From NCBI RefSeq assembly GCF_016863195.1, contig NZ_BOOK01000050.1, positions 1-64,000 of the forward strand: DNA of 64,000 nt, in the 5' to 3' direction. The notes under the pieces were generated by a model, which made no database searches, was not told the DNA's origin, and saw only the letters and a list, made by a program, of their open reading frames with translations. This stretch comes from Paraplanobispora takensis. Its GTDB lineage: Bacteria > Actinomycetota > Actinomycetes > Streptosporangiales > Streptosporangiaceae. Position numbers and translations under genes: made by a program. Every line of letters starts with the position of its first letter. Position 1 is the first letter of the stretch. Positions 34,131 to 42,832 of the stretch are shown in pieces.

Positions 34131-36058
34131 GACTCCCCCTGCCCGGACGGAGCGCCGCACCCTCCACCGCCGCACCCCCCACTGCCGGCCCGGCGGGTGA
34201 CGGCCCGGCGGGCGGAAGCGGGTGGCGGCTGCTGCCGGCGCTGCTGCGGCCCCGCCGCCGCCCGCTGGCCGCCGCCGCGGCCTGGTCCCTCGTCGAGGCG
34301 GTTCCGGCGTTGCTGTCCGGGCTGCTCCTCGCCGCTGCCCTCGACGGCGGCTTCCTCGCCGGGCGGCCGGGCGCCGGCCTGGCCTGGCTCGGCCTGCTCG
34401 GGTTCGCGATGCTCTTCAGAGCCGTGGCCATGCGGATGATGTTCCCCTGCCTGGCCGCGGTGGTCGAGCCGCTCCGCGACGACCTGGTCCGTGCGCTCGT
34501 CTCCGCCACCGTGACCCGGGCCGCCGGCGGGGCGGCGCCGGACCCCGCCGCCGCCACCCGCCTCACCGAGCAGGTGGAGACGGTGCGGAACCTGGTCTCC
34601 GCGCTCCTGCGAAGCGCCCGCACGCTGGGCATGTCGCTGGTGGCCGCGCTGGGCGGGCTGCTGATCCTGTCCCCCGTGGTCGCCGCCGCCGTCGCCGTGC
34701 CCGTCGCCGCGGCACTGGCCGTGTTCGCCAGGCTGATGCCCGTACTCCTGGCCCGTCAGCGCGCGCTCATCCTCGCCGACGAGGACCTCACCGCCCGGGC
34801 CACCCCGATCCTGGCGGGCCTGCGTGACATCGCCGCCTGCGGAGCGCGGGCGCAGGCGCACGCCGCGGTGGAGTCCGCCGTCGCCGTCCAGGCGGCGGCC
34901 ACCCGGGCGCTGGCCCGGGCGGGTGTGAGCCGGCGGCTCGTCGTCACGCTCGGCGCGCACCTGCCGCTGGCGGGCCTGCTGATCGCCGCCCGGCCGCTGA
35001 TCGAGGCGGGCCACCTCAGCCCCGGCGAGGTCGTCGGCGCGGCGGCCTACCTGGCGACCGGACTCGACCCGGCGATGCGCATGCTCGTCGGCGTCGTCGG
35101 CTCCTGGGGCGTGACCCTCACCGTCGTCCTGGGCAGGCTCGCCGAGACCGTCGCCGTCCCCGCCCGGATCCCGCCCGGACCGCCCTCCCCCAGCCCGGCC
35201 GCCCTCACCCCGGCCGCCCTCACTCCGGCCCGGAACGGAGCCGGTCGCCCGCTGCCGAGTCGCCCGCTGCCGGAGCGTCCGCTGTCCGGCCACCGGCTGG
35301 AGGTGGAGGGGCTGAGCTTCGCCTACGCCTCCCGGGCCGCGCCCGTGGTGCACGGCCTCGACCTGACCGTCGCCGAAGGGGAGCACCTGGCCGTGGTCGG
35401 TCCCAGCGGCGTCGGCAAGTCCACGCTGTCCATGCTGCTGACCGGGCTTCAGCGCCCCACCGGCGGCCGGATACGGCTCGGCGGCCTTGCGCTCGAGGCG
35501 ATACCCGAGCACCTCCTGCGGACCGTGGTGGCGCTGGTGCCGCAGGAGGCCTACGTCTTCGCCGGGACGCTGGGCGAGAACCTCGCCTACCTGTGCCCGT
35601 CCGACCCGCGGACCGCGGACAGGCGGGTGCGGGAGGCGGTGGACGCCGTGGGCGCCCGCGCGCTCGTCGAACGACTGGGCGGGCTCGACGCCGTGATCGA
35701 GGAGCCGGCCGCGCTCTCGGCCGGGGAGAGGCAGCTCATCACCCTGGCCCGCGCCTACGCGTCCCCGGCGCGCGTCGTCGTCCTGGACGAGGCGACCTGC
35801 CACCTCGACCCCGCCGCCGAACTGCGCGCGGAGACGGCGTTCGCCGCCCGCGAGGGCACCCTCATCGTGATCGCCCACCGCATCAGCTCCGCCTGCAGGG
35901 CCGGCCGCGTCCTGGTGATGGACGGCGCGGACGCGCTCACCGGATCGCACCGTGAACTGCTGGCCCGCTCGCCCGTGTACGCCGGGCTGGTCGGCCACTG
36001 GCGGGACGACGACGCCGCGGGCGGGCCGTCGCCCCGTCAGGTCACAGCAGGGACTTGA
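34112..36058 (+). CDS. ABC exporter half-transporter (permease-ATPase), second
   Basis: A 648-residue partner of the preceding transporter. The GTG start is preceded by AGGAGG and lies inside the upstream gene. The membrane domain is residues ~45-340, then a Pro/Ala-rich linker (~350-390), then the ATPase with Walker A GPSGVGKST (~430), signature LSAGER (~536) and Walker B VVVLDEATCHLDP. The signature has Ala for the first Gly (LSAGE rather than LSGGE), hinting at one degenerate ATP site as in many heterodimers. Its last 17 bases overlap the end of the convergent F420-type gene, marking the right edge of the operon. Confidence 0.88.
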   Translation: MPGPSVRLPLPGRSAAPSTAAPPTAGPAGDGPAGGSGWRLLPALLRPRRRPLAAAAAWSLVEAVPALLSGLLLAAALDGGFLAGRPGAGLAWLGLLGFAMLFRAVAMRMMFPCLAAVVEPLRDDLVRALVSATVTRAAGGAAPDPAAATRLTEQVETVRNLVSALLRSARTLGMSLVAALGGLLILSPVVAAAVAVPVAAALAVFARLMPVLLARQRALILADEDLTARATPILAGLRDIAACGARAQAHAAVESAVAVQAAATRALARAGVSRRLVVTLGAHLPLAGLLIAARPLIEAGHLSPGEVVGAAAYLATGLDPAMRMLVGVVGSWGVTLTVVLGRLAETVAVPARIPPGPPSPSPAALTPAALTPARNGAGRPLPSRPLPERPLSGHRLEVEGLSFAYASRAAPVVHGLDLTVAEGEHLAVVGPSGVGKSTLSMLLTGLQRPTGGRIRLGGLALEAIPEHLLRTVVALVPQEAYVFAGTLGENLAYLCPSDPRTADRRVREAVDAVGARALVERLGGLDAVIEEPAALSAGERQLITLARAYASPARVVVLDEATCHLDPAAELRAETAFAAREGTLIVIAHRISSACRAGRVLVMDGADALTGSHRELLARSPVYAGLVGHWRDDDAAGGPSPRQVTAGT

Positions 36059-36938
36059 GGAAGTCCCTCGTGCGCTGGTCGCGGCCGAACTCGGAGGCGG
36101 CGAAGTCGGTGACGCCGGCCTTGGCGAGGGTCTCCAGCTGGGCGCCCACGGTGTCCTCGTCACCGATGAGGGCGACCTGGGCGGGGCCCTCCGCGCCCTC
36201 CTTGTCGAGCATGGCGCGGTAGGAGGGCAGGTGGCCGTAGACGGCGTAGACCTCGGCCGCGCGGGCGCGGGCGGCCTCGACGTCGTCGGTGACGCAGATC
36301 GGCAGGCCGCAGACGATCCTCGGCGCGGGCCGTCCCGCCGCGCGGGCCGCCTCGGTGACGGCGGGGGCCACGTGCTCGGTGACGGTCTTGGGGCCGGTCA
36401 TCCAGAGCACGGTGCCGTCGGCGACCTCGCCGGCGAGCTTGAGCATGCGCGGGGCCAGCGCGGCGATGAGGACCGGCATGTCGCCCGTGCCCGGAGTGCT
36501 CAGGCCGATCTTCGCGGTGAGGGTCTCGCCCTCGAACGCCACGTTCTCCCCGCGCACCAGCGGGACCAGGACCGACAGGTACTCGCGCATGTGCCGGGCG
36601 GGCTTGTCGAAGCTGTAGCCGTACATGCCCTCGATGACGATCTGGTGCGAGAGCCCGATGCCGAGCGCCAGCCGCCCGCCGAGGGCGGTGTTGACCGTCA
36701 GCGCCTGCTGGGCGAGGACGGCCGGGTGGCGCGGGTAGGTCGGCACGACCGCGGTGCCGAGCTCGATGCCCGGCACCTGGCTGCCCGCCACGGCGAGCGC
36801 GGTCAGGGCGTCGAGGCCGAAGATGTTGGAGACCCATGCCGAGGGGAAGCCTTCGTCGGCGGTGCGGGCGATCCTGTCCCGCAGTTTGCCGAGCGCCTCG
36901 GGGCCCTGGGGCTCGTCGAGGTACAGTCCGATTCGCAT
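36042..36938 (-). CDS. LLM-class F420-dependent oxidoreductase
   Basis: A 298-residue TIM-barrel flavin/deazaflavin oxidoreductase. Family landmarks are SNIFGLDALTALAVAG, GTAVVPTYPRHPAVLAQQAL and GGRLALGIGLSHQ; this pattern matches the actinobacterial F420-dependent LLM group. It transfers hydride between F420 and an unknown organic substrate in the cytoplasm. The gene is monocistronic, converges on the lanthipeptide exporter with a 17-bp overlap, and probably is not part of that pathway. Confidence 0.85.
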   Translation of the reverse strand: MRIGLYLDEPQGPEALGKLRDRIARTADEGFPSAWVSNIFGLDALTALAVAGSQVPGIELGTAVVPTYPRHPAVLAQQALTVNTALGGRLALGIGLSHQIVIEGMYGYSFDKPARHMREYLSVLVPLVRGENVAFEGETLTAKIGLSTPGTGDMPVLIAALAPRMLKLAGEVADGTVLWMTGPKTVTEHVAPAVTEAARAAGRPAPRIVCGLPICVTDDVEAARARAAEVYAVYGHLPSYRAMLDKEGAEGPAQVALIGDEDTVGAQLETLAKAGVTDFAASEFGRDQRTRDFLKSLL

Positions 36939-37043
36939 CGCTACCGAACTCCATTCTGGTCGTTCGGGCCAGTCTAGAACTTCCTTCGGCCCGGTCGAAG
37001 CGGCGCCTCGCGTTCATACCCCACGGCCGCGCCCACCGAGGTT

Positions 37044-39155
37044 CTAGCGGCGGATCGTCCCGCGCAGCGGCAGGTCCCGCGAGGAGGCCCCGACGCGCAC
37101 GGTGTACCCGCCGGACACCGTCGTCCACCTGCCGCCGCGCCAGATCCGGAACGCCCTGGCCGGGAGGCGGAAGGTGACCGTGGCCGACTCCCCCGGCGCG
37201 AGCCGTACCTTGGCGAACCCGCGCAGCTGCCGCGGCGGCTCCGCGGCGCCGCGGGGGAACTGCAGATAGAGCTGGGGTACGGCGACGCCCGCCCGTTTCC
37301 CGGTGTTGCGCACCGTGGCCCGGACCGTGGTCCCGGAGACCGACAGCCCCCGGTAGGAGAACGTGGTGTAGGACAGCCCGTGCCCGAAGGGGAACAGCGG
37401 CTCGATGCCGGCCGCGTCGAAGTGCCGGTAGCCCACGCGCAGCCCCTCGCTGTAGACCTGCCGCAGGCCCACCCCGGGGAACTGCCGGCGGGTGTTCGCC
37501 GGATAGTCGGACGCGCGCCCGGCGACGGTCATCGGCAGGCGCCCGCCGGGGTCGGCGTCGCCGAACAGCACGGCGGCCAGCGCGTTGCCCAGCTCCTGGC
37601 CGCCGAGGAAGGAGGAGACCACGGCCTTCGTCCTCCCGGCCCAGGGCATGAGGACCTGGGCGGGGCTGGTGAGCACGACCACGGTGTCCGGGTTGGCGGC
37701 GGCGACGGTCTCGATCAGCCTGTCCATGTTCCCGGGCAGCCGCAGACTCCTGCGGTCCTCGCCCTCCTCGGTGACCAGCCCCACGACGACCACGGCGACG
37801 TCGGCCTCGCGCGCGGCGTCGGCGGCGGCCCGCAGCCCGGCCTCCCCCTCGCCGTCCCCCGGCGTGTAGGTCACCTCGCCGCCGGCCCGCCCCCTGATGC
37901 CCTCGTACGGCGTGACCACGTACGGCGGCAGCACCCGCCCCGACCCCGCCGAGGTGATCCGGACGTCGTCGTGGGCGGCGGTCCCGATGACGGCGATGCC
38001 GCCGGTGTCCTCCCGCAGCGGGAGGAGACCGCCCCGGTTCTTCAGCAGCGTGGTGCCGGAGACCGCGATCTCGCGGGCCAGGGCGGTGTGCGCCGAGGTG
38101 CGGACGTTCCGGCCCGGCGTGCCGTACCTCGTCTCGAAGAGCCCGTCGGCGATCATCGGCGTGAGCACCCGGCGGGCCATGTCGTCCAGCCGGGCCTCGG
38201 GGAAGGTCCCCGCGGCCAGCCCCACCCTGAGGTTGGCGGAGAACAGCGGGTCGTCGGGCATGGCCTGGTCGAGCCCGGCGCGCGCGGCCTTCTGCCCGCT
38301 CCGGGTGGCCAGCCAGTCGGACATGACCCAGCCGTCGAAGCCCATGGACCTCTTCAGGTCGTCGGTGAGCGTCTTGCGGTTCTCGCAGGCGAACGCGCCG
38401 TTGACCCGGTTGTAGGCGCACATGACCGCCCCGGCCCCGGCCTCGACGGCGGCCTCGAACGGCGGATAGTAGATCTCCCGCAGCGTGCGCTCGTCGATGA
38501 CCGCGTTCACGAGCATGCGGTCGGTCTCCTGGTTGTTGCCGACGTAGTGCTTGACGGTGGGGATGACGTTGCGGCTGCGGATGCCCCTGACCTCCTGGGC
38601 GGCCAGTTCCCCGGTGAGGTACGGATCCTCCCCGAAGCTCTCCCAGACCCGGCCCGACTGGGGCACCCGCAGGATGTCCACGGCGGGCGCGAGGTGCACG
38701 TTGATCCCCTTGCCCCGGGCCTCCGCGCCGAGGGCGGCGCCGAACCGGCGGGCGAGGGCGGGGTCCCAGGTGGCGGCCAGGGTGATGGGCGCGGGGAAGG
38801 CGGTCACGCCCTTGACGTCGCTGACGCCGTGCGGGCCGTCGTGCAGGCGCAGCTCCGGGATCCCCAGCCTCGGGACGCCCTTCACCCGGCCCCGCGGGAC
38901 CAGCGCCAGGCCGTGGCCGCGCACCATGTTCAGCTTCTCGTCCGTCGTCATCTCGTCGAGGAGGAGTTCCACCCGCTCGGCGACGGGCTTGCTCCCGTCG
39001 AGCCAGGGCCGCCGGTCCCGCCCGTCCGTCCCCGCCGCGGCCGGCCCGGTGGCCGCGGCGCCGGTCGCCGGGAGCGGGGAGGCCGGGAACAGGACCGCGA
39101 GCAGCGCGGCGAGGAGACCGGCGGCCCCGGTGGCGGAACGTCTCAGGCTCGGCAC
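37044..39155 (-). CDS. Secreted glycoside hydrolase family 3 beta-glycosidase
   Basis: A 703-residue GH3 enzyme. GTG 39155 gives a signal peptide (SLRRSATGAAGLLAALLAVLF). The first domain has LHDGPHGVSDVKG, GENVHL-like INVHLAPAVDILR, VKHYVGNNQETDR and the nucleophile Asp in FDGWVMSDW. The second alpha/beta sandwich and a C-terminal fibronectin-III-like domain complete the fold. It releases terminal beta-linked sugars from oligosaccharides or glycosides outside the cell. The frame is open upstream to 39299, but that would remove the signal peptide from the N-terminus. It diverges from a GH13 enzyme across an inverted repeat. Confidence 0.88.
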   Translation of the reverse strand: MPSLRRSATGAAGLLAALLAVLFPASPLPATGAAATGPAAAGTDGRDRRPWLDGSKPVAERVELLLDEMTTDEKLNMVRGHGLALVPRGRVKGVPRLGIPELRLHDGPHGVSDVKGVTAFPAPITLAATWDPALARRFGAALGAEARGKGINVHLAPAVDILRVPQSGRVWESFGEDPYLTGELAAQEVRGIRSRNVIPTVKHYVGNNQETDRMLVNAVIDERTLREIYYPPFEAAVEAGAGAVMCAYNRVNGAFACENRKTLTDDLKRSMGFDGWVMSDWLATRSGQKAARAGLDQAMPDDPLFSANLRVGLAAGTFPEARLDDMARRVLTPMIADGLFETRYGTPGRNVRTSAHTALAREIAVSGTTLLKNRGGLLPLREDTGGIAVIGTAAHDDVRITSAGSGRVLPPYVVTPYEGIRGRAGGEVTYTPGDGEGEAGLRAAADAAREADVAVVVVGLVTEEGEDRRSLRLPGNMDRLIETVAAANPDTVVVLTSPAQVLMPWAGRTKAVVSSFLGGQELGNALAAVLFGDADPGGRLPMTVAGRASDYPANTRRQFPGVGLRQVYSEGLRVGYRHFDAAGIEPLFPFGHGLSYTTFSYRGLSVSGTTVRATVRNTGKRAGVAVPQLYLQFPRGAAEPPRQLRGFAKVRLAPGESATVTFRLPARAFRIWRGGRWTTVSGGYTVRVGASSRDLPLRGTIRR

Positions 39156-39224
39156 GGGCGCCCCCTGGAGTGTCACGGCGGTGGGAGCCGATCCTGGCCC
39201 CGCCCGCCGCCCGTGATCTATGGC

Positions 39225-39247
39225 CTCCCGCCACAACACGGCGGGAG
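39225..39247. promoter_or_regulatory. Inverted repeat between GH3 and GH13 genes
   Basis: CTCCCGCC and GGCGGGAG form a perfect 8-bp inverted repeat with a 7-base spacer, 70 bases from the GH3 start and 68 from the GH13 start. It is a candidate shared operator for the divergent sugar genes. Confidence 0.5.
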
Positions 39248-39314
39248 CGATGTGGCATGTGATACGAGAAACACGACATGGCGGTTTCCGGTACGCCATT
39301 CATGGGAGAACCCG

Positions 39315-40715
39315 ATGGACCGGAAAACACCGGGAGCCGACCGTCTCCCCTCGGGGACCGCCCGCGAAGGAGCGACTGTGGCGTCATGGGCCGACCACGC
39401 GATCTGGTGGCAGGTGTACCCGCTGGGGTTCACCGGTGCCGAGGCCGCCGCCCTCCCGGCCGACGAGCCGGTACGGCACCGCCTGCGGCACCTGGAGAAC
39501 TGGCTGGACTACGCCGTCGAGCTGGGCTGCTCCGGCCTGCAGCTGGGCCCGATCTTCGCCTCGGAGACCCACGGGTACGACACCGTCGACCACTTCAGGA
39601 TCGACTCCCGCCTCGGGGACGACGCCGACTTCGACCGTTTCGTCGCCGCCGCCCGCGACCGGGGCCTGCACGTGCTCCTGGACGGGGTGTTCAACCACGT
39701 CGCCCGGGGCTTCCCGGTGTTCGGGCGGGCGGAGGCCGACCCGCGCGCCGCCGCCTGGTTCCGCCGCTCCCCGACCGGCGCGGAGACCGGCGGGGACACC
39801 GGCGGGGACACCGGCGGGGACTACGACACCTTCGAGGGGCACCGTCATCTGGTGGCCCTGAACCACGACGAGCCCGCCGTACTCGACCACGTCGTACGCG
39901 TCATGGACCACTGGCTCGGCCGGGGCGTGTCGGGATGGCGGCTCGACGCCGCCTACGCCGTACCGCCGCAGTTCTGGCGCCGGGCCCTGGAGCGGGTCCG
40001 CCCGCGCCACCCCGGCGCCTGGTTCGCCGGTGAGGTGCTGCACGGTGACTACGCCGAGTACGTCAGTGCGAGCGGGCTGGACTCGGTCACCCAGTACGAG
40101 CTGTGGAAGGCGATCTGGAGCTCGCTCAACGACGGCAACTTCTACGAGCTCGCCTGGGCCCTGGAGCGGCACAACGGGTTCCTGAAGACCTTCGCGCCGC
40201 TGACCTTCGCCGGCAACCACGACGTGACCAGGCTGGCCAGCCGTCTGACCGACGAGCGCCACCTCGGCCACGCCCTGGCCGTGCTGTTCACCGTGGGGGG
40301 CGTGCCCAGCGTCTACTACGGCGACGAGCAGGCCTACCGGGGGATCAAGGAGGAGCGCGCGGGCGGCGACGACGCGGTGCGCCCGGCCTTCCCCGGCTCC
40401 CCCGCCGAGCTGCCCGCGGCCGGCCGGCCCGTCCACGGGCTGCACCGGCGGCTGATCGGGCTGCGCCGGCGCCACCCGTGGCTGGTGCGGGCCCGCACCA
40501 GCGCCCGGAACCTGGACAACACGACCGTCGCCCTGCTCTCCGCCGACCCCGACCACCCCGGCGAGGAGCTCCTGACGCTGCTCAACGCGGGCGACCGGCC
40601 CCACCGCTTCCCGGCCGGGAGCACCGGCCGGGCCGTACTGGAGTCCTCCGGCGGGACCACCGCGGACCCGTACCTCGTCCCGGCCCACGGCTGGCGGATC
40701 CTGGGCGGCGGTTGA
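39315..40715 (+). CDS. GH13 alpha-amylase-family enzyme, cytoplasmic
   Basis: A 466-residue (beta/alpha)8 glycosidase. The conserved regions are DGVFNHV (I), GWRLDAAY with the nucleophile Asp (II), FAGEVLHGDY with the acid Glu (III) and FAGNHD with the third Asp (IV). There is no signal peptide, so it acts inside the cell on alpha-glucosides or maltodextrins. A short Gly-Gly-Asp-Thr tandem repeat (three copies, ~157-168) lies in domain B. ATG 39315 has CATGGGAGAACCC upstream. A terminator hairpin directly follows the stop. Specificity (amylase, glucosidase or trehalose-related) cannot be read. Confidence 0.86.
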   Translation: MDRKTPGADRLPSGTAREGATVASWADHAIWWQVYPLGFTGAEAAALPADEPVRHRLRHLENWLDYAVELGCSGLQLGPIFASETHGYDTVDHFRIDSRLGDDADFDRFVAAARDRGLHVLLDGVFNHVARGFPVFGRAEADPRAAAWFRRSPTGAETGGDTGGDTGGDYDTFEGHRHLVALNHDEPAVLDHVVRVMDHWLGRGVSGWRLDAAYAVPPQFWRRALERVRPRHPGAWFAGEVLHGDYAEYVSASGLDSVTQYELWKAIWSSLNDGNFYELAWALERHNGFLKTFAPLTFAGNHDVTRLASRLTDERHLGHALAVLFTVGGVPSVYYGDEQAYRGIKEERAGGDDAVRPAFPGSPAELPAAGRPVHGLHRRLIGLRRRHPWLVRARTSARNLDNTTVALLSADPDHPGEELLTLLNAGDRPHRFPAGSTGRAVLESSGGTTADPYLVPAHGWRILGGG

Positions 40716-40716
40716 T

Positions 40717-40740
40717 CCCCGGCCCGAGCGGGGGCCGGGG
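40717..40740 (+). terminator. Hairpin terminator after GH13 gene
   Basis: CCCCGGCCC pairs perfectly with GGGCCGGGG over a 6-base loop, one base after the GH13 stop and just before the end of the convergent ester-cyclase remnant. It could serve both strands. Confidence 0.7.
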
Positions 40741-40994
40741 TCATCGCCCGCGTGAACCGGCCGCGCGGGGGCGGATCTCCACCGTCCTGTCCGGGTCGAT
40801 CGGATGCCCGCCCGCGGGCAGCCCGGCGGTGAGCTGGCGGAGCAGGTCCAGCTCGTCGGCGACCATCCACACGGCGCTCACCAGGCCGTCCTCCACGGTG
40901 AGCACGTCGATCAGCGGAAGGCCGCCTCGGCGGCCGCGGGGTCGGCGGGCGGTGCCTGCCACAGCTCCAGGAGTCGATCGGTGAGAGAGGACAT
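40741..40994 (-). pseudogene. SnoaL/ester cyclase-like remnant with internal deletion
   Basis: ATG 40994 starts a recognisable SnoaL-type N-terminus (SSLTDRLLELWQAPPAD...AEAAFR). A second frame encodes the typical C-terminus (IDVLTVEDGLVSAVWMV, then DELDLLRQL) up to 40741. The central ~60 residues of the fold are missing and the two parts lie in different frames. This reads as a gene broken by an internal deletion plus frameshift. Intact relatives are ~130-140 residues long. Confidence 0.65.
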
Positions 40995-41212
40995 GCCCCG
41001 AGTGTCATCCGGCGGCGGGTCCGCCACCATGGAGCCCTGCACAGCGGCAACCGGTAAAAAATCCTGGACGGCCGGGCGGGCGCGACGGACCCGTACTTCT
41101 CCACAGAGCGCTCTCACCCGTATTTGTACGAGGACGGGCCGGGGCCGGGAGGCGATGCTGAGGGTGTTCGACGGCCAGCATCCGTACCCGAGACGAACCC
41201 CCGAGGCCTGTC

Positions 41213-41461
41213 ATGTGCCAGCACGAACCCCACTGTCCCCCGGCCGACGCGTCCGACCGCGAGGCCGCGCGCCCCGTCGCCTTCCGCCCCGAGCAGGGCT
41301 GGACCCTGCTGTGCAACGGCGTCGTGCTGTTCGAGGACACCGGCGCCCTGCTGCCCGACGGCCGCGCCGTCGCGCCGCACCGGCCCGTGCCGGCTCCCCG
41401 CCGGCCCGCCTCCCACCGCGCGCCGCGCTCCTCCCGCCGCTGCCTGGCCCCGGCCGCCTGA
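41213..41461 (+). CDS. DUF5999 family protein
   Basis: An 82-residue small protein of the actinobacterial DUF5999 type. The N-terminal cysteine/histidine motif MCQHEPHCPPADASDRE, followed by PEQGWTLLCNGVVLFEDTG and LLPDGRAVAPHRP, is the family signature. The three cysteines and His may bind a metal, but function is unknown. The C-terminus is Arg/Pro-rich. GAGG lies upstream of ATG 41213. It converges with the collagen-like gene, with only five bases between stops. Confidence 0.88.
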   Translation: MCQHEPHCPPADASDREAARPVAFRPEQGWTLLCNGVVLFEDTGALLPDGRAVAPHRPVPAPRRPASHRAPRSSRRCLAPAA

Positions 41462-41466
41462 CCCGA

Positions 41467-42042
41467 TCAGGGGGACGTGGTCCCGGCGGGCGCGCTCTCC
41501 GTGGTGCACGGCCACGGGGTCCCCTCGGGCATGGGGCTGCAGAACACCCGGTCGGGAGCGGGCCCCCGCTCACCCCGTGGACCCTGCTCGCCCTGAGGTC
41601 CCCGTTCGCCCTGAGGACCCCGCTCACCTTCGGCTCCCCGCTCGCCCTGCGGGCCGGCCTCGCCCCTGGGCCCCGTCTCACCCCGGGGACCGACGGGGCC
41701 GACAGGCCCGATCCTCCCCTTGAGACCCGGGCGGCCGCGCGGACCGGCCGGGCCGGGTGATCCCTCCGGGCCGGGCGGGCCCTGGATCCCGGCGGGACCC
41801 TGGGATCCCATCGGCCCGGCGCGGCCCGTCCGCCCCTGGGGACCGGCCGGGCCGACCTGCGGCACGCCGCCCAGCTGACGGACCTGCTGGACGAGCACCT
41901 CACGGTCGTACTGGGCGTTCTGGAGCCGCTCCCCGAGGTCGCGGATGGCCATCGACACCCACACCGCCAGAGCGACCAGCACCCCGAGGGTCAGGGCGAG
42001 CAGCAGGTCGCGTCGGGTGACGTGCAATCCGGCCAGGCGCAT
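41467..42042 (-). CDS. Collagen-like membrane-anchored protein
   Basis: A 191-residue protein. Residues ~12-32 form a membrane helix ([20 protein letters not shown]), then a short helical coil (~33-60, [19 protein letters not shown]) likely to trimerise. An uninterrupted run of about 33 Gly-X-Y triplets (~64-162), many with GER/GPQ/GPR, follows, and the tail carries two cysteines (FCSPMPEG and WPCTTE). This architecture predicts a surface triple helix. Its ATG overlaps the stop of the coiled-coil protein upstream (ATGA), so the two are made together. Confidence 0.85.
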   Translation of the reverse strand: MRLAGLHVTRRDLLLALTLGVLVALAVWVSMAIRDLGERLQNAQYDREVLVQQVRQLGGVPQVGPAGPQGRTGRAGPMGSQGPAGIQGPPGPEGSPGPAGPRGRPGLKGRIGPVGPVGPRGETGPRGEAGPQGERGAEGERGPQGERGPQGEQGPRGERGPAPDRVFCSPMPEGTPWPCTTESAPAGTTSP

Positions 42043-42365
42043 CAGGCGGTTCCGTTCAGTGAGAGCCAGATCTGGACCAGCAGGGACACCAGCAGCAGGC
42101 CCGCCGGGATGACCCCGGCGTAGACGCTCTGCCGCCAGTTGGCCCCTCTGTCGCGTTCGCGGGCCTCGATCCTGCTGACGACCGACTTGAGCTCCTCGTC
42201 GATGCGACGCTGGAGCTCCTCCAGGTCCCGCTCGATGGAGGTGAACCGACGCTCGCTCGCCCGCTGCTCGGCCAGGAACAGCTCCTGGGAGGTGAGCCGC
42301 TGGGCGGCGTACTGCAGGTCGTTGAGGCGCCGGGCCAGCTCGCCGGGAGAGGGATCATGATGCAT
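42042..42365 (-). CDS. Coiled-coil protein with C-terminal membrane helix
   Basis: A 107-residue protein. Residues ~8-75 are highly charged and heptad-like ([21 protein letters not shown]), predicting a coiled coil. Residues ~82-104 form a membrane helix ([21 protein letters not shown]). ATG 42365 follows a near-perfect GGGAGGTGATC. The arrangement, a tail-anchored coil next to a collagen-like protein, recalls small phage-derived membrane genes, but no other phage gene is present. Probably it assembles with the collagen-like partner. Confidence 0.75.
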   Translation of the reverse strand: MHHDPSPGELARRLNDLQYAAQRLTSQELFLAEQRASERRFTSIERDLEELQRRIDEELKSVVSRIEARERDRGANWRQSVYAGVIPAGLLLVSLLVQIWLSLNGTA

Positions 42366-42832
42366 GATCACCTCCCGGGCCGCCCGTGGACGGTGGCCTT
42401 CCCGTGACGGGGTTGTGATCCACACGGCGTGCTCGCGCCGCGCATGGTTGCTGCAGCGTCATCCGGCTCCTTCCGGGGGTGGTGAGCGGGCGGGTGGACG
42501 TCGTACGACGGTGCCGCGAACCGAATCACCGTACTACTAAAAGTAATCACTCAGTAATGCATTGTGAGGACGTCATTGTCTTTCTTTGAAATTGCGCGCC
42601 GATGATGAGCGCCCCTCGCACCGGATCGGCCCGCTTTCCGTCATTCGTGAGCGAAAGCCGTAGGCGTCCATGGAAACGGCGGTGTCGGGCGTCAGGGGCA
42701 CGACCTGCGCATCCGGGCCGACGAGTCGGCCGGGGAACCGCATCGGGAAGCACCCCGGCGAAAGGCGCCCGGTCTACCGCCGGATCGTCCCGCGACCGGT
42801 TGACCCGGCGCTTCCTGGGCAGGGGGCGGCGC
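42366..42832. other. Intergenic region with AT-rich promoter segment
   Basis: About 470 bases between the coiled-coil gene and the acyl-CoA dehydrogenase. Positions ~42530-42595 are unusually AT-rich for this genome and likely hold promoters. CGTCGTACGACG (42499-42510) is a perfect 12-bp palindrome and a possible operator. The plus-strand frame entering the dehydrogenase is open from 42602 but has no ribosome binding site there. Confidence 0.5.

Noticed and set aside
41114-41515. Minus-strand frame opposite the DUF5999 gene
   Set aside because: The plus-strand frame carries a clear family signature; the minus-strand frame is a GC-driven shadow.
42042-42365. Prophage lysis/holin module
   Set aside because: The coiled-coil/membrane protein looks phage-like in size, but no endolysin, tail, integrase or attachment site is nearby.
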